Assembly: GCA_026984915.1 (NCBI GenBank)
Contig: JALSRG010000049.1
Location: forward strand, 1 to 56,200
Direction of reading: 5' to 3'
Source of the DNA: Marinosulfonomonas sp.
GTDB taxonomy: Bacteria; Pseudomonadota; Alphaproteobacteria; Rhodobacterales; Rhodobacteraceae
DNA: 56,200 nt
In this document: piece after piece, positions 51,925-56,200 of the stretch
Position numbering within the stretch: the stretch's first letter is position 1
Layout of the letters: every line of letters begins with the position of its first letter
Position numbers and translations under genes: made by a program
The notes under the pieces: model-generated
What the model saw: the letters and a program-made list of their open reading frames with translations, nothing else
Told to the model about the DNA's origin: nothing
Databases searched by the model: none

Positions 51925-53024
51925 CCACAAGAGACAAGGTCAGAGAGGCCCTTGGCCGGGTCATTGATCCGGCCTCGGGCAAAGACCTTATCAGTGCCGG
52001 GCGGATCAAGGGGCTGACCGTTGACGGCGACACTGTGCGCTTTGTGATCGAGGTTGATCCGGTCCGGGCAAACGCAATGGAACCTTTGCGCAAGGCGGCC
52101 GAGCAGGCCGTCATGGCCCTGCCAGATGTCGCCCATGTCGCAGCCGTGCTGACTGCGCACTCAGCCGAAGGCAATGCACCGCCGCCAAGCCGGGCGCCTG
52201 ATGGTGCGATACCGGATCTTGGCCTGAAACCAAAGGCCCCGGTCGCGCCCGAGAAATCACTGCCGGACGGTGTAAAAAGCATCATTGCAATCGCGTCGGG
52301 CAAGGGTGGGGTCGGAAAATCGACTGTCACCGCCAACCTTGCGGTCGCGCTTGCGGCGCGCGGGAAACGGGTGGGTATTCTCGATGCGGATGTCTATGGC
52401 CCCAGCCAGCCGCGCATGATGGGGGTTTCGGGCCGCCCGTCCAGCCCGGACGGCAACACCATTCTGCCTTTGCGCAACCACGGGGTAACCCTCATGTCGC
52501 TTGGTCTGATGACCGGCGAGAGCGAGGCAATTGTCTGGCGCGGTCCAATGCTGATGGGGGCGTTGCAACAGATGCTCGGCCAGGTGGCCTGGGGCAAGCT
52601 TGACGTGTTGCTGGTGGATTTGCCGCCAGGTACCGGAGACGTGCAAATGACGCTGTCGCAGAAAACGCCCCTGAGCGGTGCGATCGTTGTTTCCACACCG
52701 CAGGACATTGCCCTGATCGACGCGCGCAAGGGCATTGACATGTTTCAGCGAATGGATGTGCCGATCCTGGGGCTGGTCGAGAACATGGCGACATTTGTCT
52801 GCGATGAATGCGGCAAGGAACATCACCCCTTTGGCCATGGCGGCGCCCGTGCGGAGGCCGAAAAACTGGGTGTGCCGCTGCTGGCGGAAATCCCGCTTGA
52901 TCTGGCGGTGCGCGTTGCCAGTGACAGCGGTGCCCCGGTCGTTGTTCAGAACCCGGAGGGCCCCGAGGCAAAAGCCTTTTGGGCATTGGCCGAAGCTATT
53001 GAAAAAACGGGAGTTTTCGGATGA
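51921..53024 (+). CDS. apbC: Mrp/ApbC-type iron-sulfur cluster carrier ATPase
   Basis: 367 residues. An N-terminal MIP18/DUF59 domain (~1-85), a linker rich in Pro/Ala, then a deviant Walker A GKGGVGKST (127-135), LLVDLPPGTGDVQMTLSQ and the cluster-binding CDECGKEHHPFG (CxxC). ApbC carries and transfers [4Fe-4S] clusters. It overlaps both DUF6494 and the ligase-like gene by 4 bases. The genes downstream may encode its client-maturation partners (inference). Confidence 0.95.
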   Translation: MTTRDKVREALGRVIDPASGKDLISAGRIKGLTVDGDTVRFVIEVDPVRANAMEPLRKAAEQAVMALPDVAHVAAVLTAHSAEGNAPPPSRAPDGAIPDLGLKPKAPVAPEKSLPDGVKSIIAIASGKGGVGKSTVTANLAVALAARGKRVGILDADVYGPSQPRMMGVSGRPSSPDGNTILPLRNHGVTLMSLGLMTGESEAIVWRGPMLMGALQQMLGQVAWGKLDVLLVDLPPGTGDVQMTLSQKTPLSGAIVVSTPQDIALIDARKGIDMFQRMDVPILGLVENMATFVCDECGKEHHPFGHGGARAEAEKLGVPLLAEIPLDLAVRVASDSGAPVVVQNPEGPEAKAFWALAEAIEKTGVFG

Positions 53025-53749
53025 GAGAGCTGTACGTGGATAACAGCCCGCCAAGCTTTCCGCCGCTGTTGCGCGGAGAGCCGGTGCCGGCGGCTATCAA
53101 CCCGTTTGACAAGGCAATCGCCGCCGGAATGAAAGGCGAAGATCCGGGGCTGATTGTCTATTCGCAGGACGAAACCCACATGCGCGTCGCGATCCTGTTT
53201 GCACCGGATATTTCCCTGTCAAAAGCATTGGGAGGCAGTTTTGCCGTCGCGCTGGGACTGGCGGACAGCCTGGGTGCCCTGGCTCCGCCAGAGCTGGCGG
53301 TGCACTTTGTCTGGCCTGACCGCTTCAAGGTGAACGGGGCCCTGTGCGGCCATTTGCAGGTTGCCGCGTCGCAGGCCGAGGCAAGCGGTATCCCCGACTG
53401 GCTGGTCATTGGGCTTTCGGTTCCGATCATGCCGACCGGGGTGCAGGACCCGGGCCGCACCCCCGATCAGACCACCCTGCATGATGAGGGTTGCATCGAC
53501 ATCACCGCCGCCCGGCTGATCGAAAGCTTTGCCCGACACATGCTGGTCTGGATGAACCGGTTCGAGGAGGAGGGCATGGCGCCCTTGCACGATGCCTGGT
53601 GCAAGAAATGCGACAGTATCGGCGAGCCGGTGGAGACGCCCGAACCCGGCCTTTTTCTGGGTCTGGATGAAGATGGCAACATGCTGATCAGAAACGGAAA
53701 TGACACCCGTATCATTCCCCTTGCGACCCTGCTGGAGGCAACATCGTGA
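53021..53749 (+). CDS. biotin/lipoate A/B protein ligase-like protein with DUF4444
   Basis: 242 residues. The central region (GSFAVALGLADSLGALAPPE; HFVWPDRFKVNGALCGHLQV; DWLVIGLSVPI) resembles the BPL/LplA catalytic fold, including the WPD-(x)-KVNG lysine-containing motif. The C-terminal ~60 residues (CDSIGEPVETPEPGLFLGLD and on) fit DUF4444. No N-terminal DNA-binding domain and no SH3-like biotin-ligase tail in the usual form. The catalytic Gly-rich loop (GRGRxG in BirA) is not evident, so ligase activity is uncertain. It overlaps apbC and the DUF6505 gene by 4 bases each. Confidence 0.8.
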   Translation: MRELYVDNSPPSFPPLLRGEPVPAAINPFDKAIAAGMKGEDPGLIVYSQDETHMRVAILFAPDISLSKALGGSFAVALGLADSLGALAPPELAVHFVWPDRFKVNGALCGHLQVAASQAEASGIPDWLVIGLSVPIMPTGVQDPGRTPDQTTLHDEGCIDITAARLIESFARHMLVWMNRFEEEGMAPLHDAWCKKCDSIGEPVETPEPGLFLGLDEDGNMLIRNGNDTRIIPLATLLEATS

Positions 53750-54234
53750 AACTGGCCCGCACCCTGCGCCTGGATGAGTCCGACACCTTTGTTTTTGACC
53801 CGGTGGCTGAGGCCGGAGAATGGGCGATCTCGGGCGGTTTCGCCTTTTCCAACTGGACCGAGGCAGACCTGAAAGGCAAGGCGCGTCAGGCCTTTGCCAA
53901 TGGCTGGCTGGGGCTGGACACGTTCGGCCGGGCCACATTTGTTGCGGTAACACCCATCACAGAGGCCGAGTATGAGGCGGCCATAGCCACACTTGCCCAC
54001 CACTTTGTCAGCGCCTGGGGGGCACCCTCGCAGGAGGCGGCCTGGCCCGTAGCCGAGCAGGAACTGAACCATATGCGCGAGATGTGCGAGGACCACCCGG
54101 ACAATACGCTGATGGTGGTTGCACGAGAATTGAACGCGGCGGGTGTGCACGAAACCTATCGCACGATCACCACGCAGGATGCGGGGCTGGAAAGCTTTGC
54201 CGTTCACGGGGCGCTGGATGATCCAAACGGGTAA
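53746..54234 (+). CDS. DUF6505 family protein
   Basis: 162 residues. LARTLRLDESDTFVFDPVAE, then WAISGGFAFSNW and KARQAFANGWLGLDTFGRAT, is the DUF6505 core; a second half is helical (EAEYEAAIATLAHHFVSAWG) with MREMCEDHPDNTLMVVAREL. No catalytic motif. Last gene of the DUF6494-apbC-ligase-DUF6505 run; convergent with the L,D-transpeptidase gene, only 3 bases apart. Function unknown. Confidence 0.78.
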   Translation: MKLARTLRLDESDTFVFDPVAEAGEWAISGGFAFSNWTEADLKGKARQAFANGWLGLDTFGRATFVAVTPITEAEYEAAIATLAHHFVSAWGAPSQEAAWPVAEQELNHMREMCEDHPDNTLMVVARELNAAGVHETYRTITTQDAGLESFAVHGALDDPNG

Positions 54235-54237
54235 ACC

Positions 54238-54771
54238 TCAAGGGATAATTTCCACCTGTGTTCCGTTTGCAGTGATTCGCCAGAGTTCTTCGATTTCCTG
54301 ATCGGAAACGGCAACGCAACCCGCTGTCCAATCATTTGCAATCATTGCAAGTTTTCCAAATCCGTTGGGTTGCCCATGGATAAAGATGTCACCGCCTGGA
54401 TCCACGCCAGCCGCTTTTGCGCGGGCGGTGTCATCGGGTTTTGGATAATCAAGGCCCAGTGACAGGTGAAATTTGCTGTTCGGGTTGCGGCGCTTGATGG
54501 TGAATACCCCTTCGGGCGTCTTGCCATCCCCCTGTTGTGTCTTGTCACCGACCGGGGCAAATCCGAGGGCTATTTTATAGGTGCGTACTGGTTCGCCATC
54601 GCGAAACACGGTCAGGCGGCGGGCGGATTTTTCAATGAGGATACGATCAATCTGTTCGGCCAGTGGAACCCGTGGGGGCGGGGGTGGTTTTGGGGCGTAA
54701 AGATCATGGACGATGAATGCGATCAGGCCGAGCAGAAGGATAAACAAGAAACGGGTGAGGCGGCGGATCAT
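54238..54771 (-). CDS. L,D-transpeptidase family protein (YkuD domain)
   Basis: About 177 residues from ATG 54771 (a TTG at 54798 would add 9 residues). One N-terminal transmembrane helix or uncleaved signal (FLFILLLGLIAFIVHDLY), then the YkuD domain. The catalytic His is in DIFIHGQPNGFG and the nucleophile Cys in NDWTAGCVAVSD; TAGC replaces the common SHGC, as in the YafK/ErfK-like branch. These enzymes make or cut 3-3 or lipoprotein cross-links in peptidoglycan. Its upstream region holds several repeated motifs. Confidence 0.88.
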   Translation of the reverse strand: MIRRLTRFLFILLLGLIAFIVHDLYAPKPPPPPRVPLAEQIDRILIEKSARRLTVFRDGEPVRTYKIALGFAPVGDKTQQGDGKTPEGVFTIKRRNPNSKFHLSLGLDYPKPDDTARAKAAGVDPGGDIFIHGQPNGFGKLAMIANDWTAGCVAVSDQEIEELWRITANGTQVEIIP

Positions 54772-54819
54772 GCGGGGTAGATGGTGGGAAACCGCCAATG
54801 TTCAAGGTCTGGAAGGCTC

Positions 54820-54861
54820 GTGGCGAAAATCGCTTCGCTGACAGGGGGAGAGTGGCGAAAA
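54820..54861. repeat. direct repeat GTGGCGAAAA x2
   Basis: GTGGCGAAAA at 54820-54829 and 54852-54861, 32 bases apart (about three helical turns). It sits between the L,D-transpeptidase start and the phased TATGG array, so it may be a second regulator site. Confidence 0.45.
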
Positions 54862-54867
54862 ACCCTG

Positions 54868-54905
54868 TATGGATTGCGTATGGAAAACATATGGATTTCG
54901 TATGG
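54868..54905. repeat. 11-bp-phased TATGG array upstream of L,D-transpeptidase
   Basis: TATGG occurs at 54868, 54879, 54890 and 54901, at exactly 11-bp steps. Pairs form two 16-base units, TATGGATTGCGTATGG and TATGGATTTCGTATGG, differing at one base. All four face the same side of the helix, about 100 bases before the transpeptidase start. I read it as a cooperative binding array; no promoter consensus is obvious around it. Confidence 0.65.
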
Positions 54906-54953
54906 GTAAATCCCTGGCCAGACTGTGGCGCCCGGGCGGCCGGTTCCGGCGCT

Positions 54954-54974
54954 GCCCCGCACGTGTTGCGGGGC
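54954..54974. repeat. 8-bp-stem hairpin
   Basis: GCCCCGCA (54954-54961) and TGCGGGGC (54967-54974) pair around CGTGT. It lies downstream of the minus-strand C-S lyase gene, 23 bases beyond a second hairpin of the same geometry. Confidence 0.5.
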
Positions 54975-54996
54975 CTCGTCGGTGATGATGGAAGAG

Positions 54997-55017
54997 GTCC
55001 CGGATCGGGTCCGGGAC
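54997..55017 (-). terminator. terminator-like hairpin after the second C-S lyase gene
   Basis: GTCCCGGA (54997-55004) and TCCGGGAC (55010-55017) pair perfectly around a 5-base loop, 10 bases after the stop of the minus-strand gene. The bases following on the minus strand are CTCTTCC, not a full U-tract. Its shape resembles short palindromic intergenic repeats of alphaproteobacteria. Confidence 0.5.
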
Positions 55018-55027
55018 AGTGGCGGGT

Positions 55028-56200
55028 TTATTGCAAATCCGAAAACGCATCTTTCAGCCGGGTGAGTGCCTCTTGCACCCGTGCGCGCGGTGTGGCCAGA
55101 TTGAAGCGCAGGAAATTTTCGCCGCCGGTGCCGAAGGTCTCGCCGTGGTTTGCGGCGATCTTGGCCACCTTCTCGACCCGGGCCGTATATTCGGCGGGCG
55201 CCATTCCTGTGCCGGAAAAATCGACCCAGGCCAGATAGGTTGCCTCAAGCGGCATGGATTTCAGGCCGGGAATGGCATTGATACCGGCATCAAACATCTG
55301 CCGGTTTCCATCCAGATAGGACACCAGCCGATCCACCCAGGCGGCGCCTTCGGGGCTGTAGGCCGCCTCGGTCATGGTCAGCCCGAAACTGTTGGGCGCA
55401 AGCCCGAGCGCCAGCATTGTCGCCGCGAATCTGGCCCGCAGGGCATCGTCGTGAATGATCACGTTGCCGGAATGGGCGCCGGCGATATTGAAGGTCTTGC
55501 TGCTGGCGGTCATCATCACCAGACGGTCGGCAATGGCCGGATCCGCCAGCGGCATGGGAATGTGCCTGTGCCCCGGCATCACCAGATCATGGTGGATTTC
55601 ATCCGACACCAGCAGCAGGTCATGCCGGCGGCAGAAATCGGCCACGCCCTGCAATTCACCCTGCGTCCAGATCCGCCCGCCGGGATTGTGGGGCGAACAG
55701 AGGATCACCATTTTCTCGTCGCCGGTCATCAGCGGGTCATAGGCGGCAAAATCCATTTCATAGCGGCCGTCATTGTTGACCAGCGGGCATTCCACCACCT
55801 TGCGGCCCGCGGCCTTAATCACCCTGGCAAAGGCATGATAGACCGGGGTGAACAGCACCACGCCGTCACCCTTTTCGGTAAAGGCATCGACACAGAGCGC
55901 CGTGCCGTTGACCAGCCCGTGCGTGGTGAAGATGGCCTTTGGATCCACATCCCAGCCATGCCGGTTCTTCATCCACCAGACGATGGATGCGCGATAGGCG
56001 GCATCATCACCGTAATAGCCGTAAATGCCGTGATCGCGCATTTTCTGCACCGCGTCCTGAATACAATCGGGCGCGCGGAAATCCATATCGGCGACCCACA
56101 TGGCGATACCGTCTTTCAGGGGCACACCGTATAGTGGCTCCATCACGTCCCATTTGGCACAATGGGTGTTGCGGCGGTCTATGATGTCGTCAAAGCTCAT
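55028..56200 (-). CDS. MalY/PatB-type PLP-dependent C-S lyase
   Basis: 390 residues, complete, with its ATG at the last three bases of the window. It has VADMDFRAPD, YHAFARVIKAAGRKVV, LCSPHNPGGRIW, LVSDEIHHDLV and the PLP lysine in MTASSKTFNIAGAHSGN, all typical of the MalY/PatB (cystathionine beta-lyase) group. It differs widely from the 21615-22832 copy, so it is a paralogue of old origin rather than a recent duplicate. Upstream context is outside the window. Its 229-base 3' gap carries two hairpins and the transpeptidase control region. Confidence 0.9.
   Translation of the reverse strand: MSFDDIIDRRNTHCAKWDVMEPLYGVPLKDGIAMWVADMDFRAPDCIQDAVQKMRDHGIYGYYGDDAAYRASIVWWMKNRHGWDVDPKAIFTTHGLVNGTALCVDAFTEKGDGVVLFTPVYHAFARVIKAAGRKVVECPLVNNDGRYEMDFAAYDPLMTGDEKMVILCSPHNPGGRIWTQGELQGVADFCRRHDLLLVSDEIHHDLVMPGHRHIPMPLADPAIADRLVMMTASSKTFNIAGAHSGNVIIHDDALRARFAATMLALGLAPNSFGLTMTEAAYSPEGAAWVDRLVSYLDGNRQMFDAGINAIPGLKSMPLEATYLAWVDFSGTGMAPAEYTARVEKVAKIAANHGETFGTGGENFLRFNLATPRARVQEALTRLKDAFSDLQ

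Noticed and set aside
1-56200. CRISPR arrays, tRNA/rRNA genes, insertion sequences, prophage
   Set aside because: No regularly spaced direct repeats of CRISPR type, no cloverleaf or rRNA segments, and no transposase or integrase reading frame were seen.

Overview
The window looks like chromosomal DNA of an alphaproteobacterium of the order Rhodobacterales (roseobacter-type). Support for this: high G+C; an xdhABC operon joined to a BMP-type purine/nucleoside ABC transporter; hisS-hisZ-hisG with a short-form HisG; a coenzyme-B12-dependent ribonucleotide reductase; and small families (DUF1489, DUF1285, DUF6494, DUF6505, a NDUFS6-like zinc-finger protein) that I associate with this group. Placement is inferred from protein resemblance only. 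I see no tRNA, rRNA, CRISPR array, prophage or intact insertion sequence, and no gene-free stretch above 300 bases.

Layout. 1-12.7 kb, minus strand: a purine operon read leftwards, xdhA-xdhB-xdhC-ATPase-permease-permease-voltage-gated K+ channel-substrate-binding protein, closed by a Rho-independent terminator at 2521-2552. Beyond it lie an aldo/keto reductase, a FAD oxidoreductase and an AhpD-like protein. 12.9-18.2 kb: a VOC protein under a clear sigma70 promoter with palindromes, then dnaE, a lipoprotein and slyX. 18.3-25.8 kb: hisS-hisZ-hisG, a MalY-type C-S lyase, DUF1489 and nrdJ with a ~100-nt leader and a terminator. 26-28.5 kb: a divergent sulfotransferase / GT14-like glycosyltransferase pair with visibly lower G+C. 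28.5-33.3 kb: a HIT protein, a zinc-finger protein, an orphan AAA ATPase with an unusual repeat-rich promoter, and polA overlapping its 3' end. 34-41.3 kb: a tightly coupled MoxR-DUF58-DUF4159-membrane protein set plus a DJ-1/PfpI protein. 42.6-46.5 kb: glcDEF (glycolate oxidase). 46.6-48.1 kb: a secreted trypsin-like protease and an Hsp20 gene with a sigma32-type promoter and a ROSE-like RNA thermometer. 48.1-51.6 kb, minus strand: a cytochrome c fusion protein, an ECF sigma factor and a membrane-anchored VWA protein. 51.7-54.2 kb: a four-gene coupled cassette DUF6494-apbC-biotin/lipoate-ligase-like-DUF6505. 54.2-56.2 kb, minus strand: an L,D-transpeptidase preceded by a helically phased repeat array, and a second MalY-type lyase.

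How genes work together. Xanthine dehydrogenase (XdhAB, matured by XdhC) would oxidise purines imported by the adjacent ABC transporter. HisZ activates short HisG. GlcDEF oxidises glycolate to glyoxylate. MoxR, DUF58 and the two large membrane proteins probably form one envelope-associated chaperone/assembly system of unknown target. The best leads for something undescribed are: the repeat-controlled AAA ATPase coupled to polA; the 11-bp-phased TATGG array upstream of the L,D-transpeptidase; the DUF6494-ApbC-ligase-DUF6505 cassette; the PBP-fragment/cytochrome c fusion next to the ECF/VWA pair; the 29-bp palindromic repeat found once between genes and once in frame inside xdhB; and the three-hairpin heat-shock leader.
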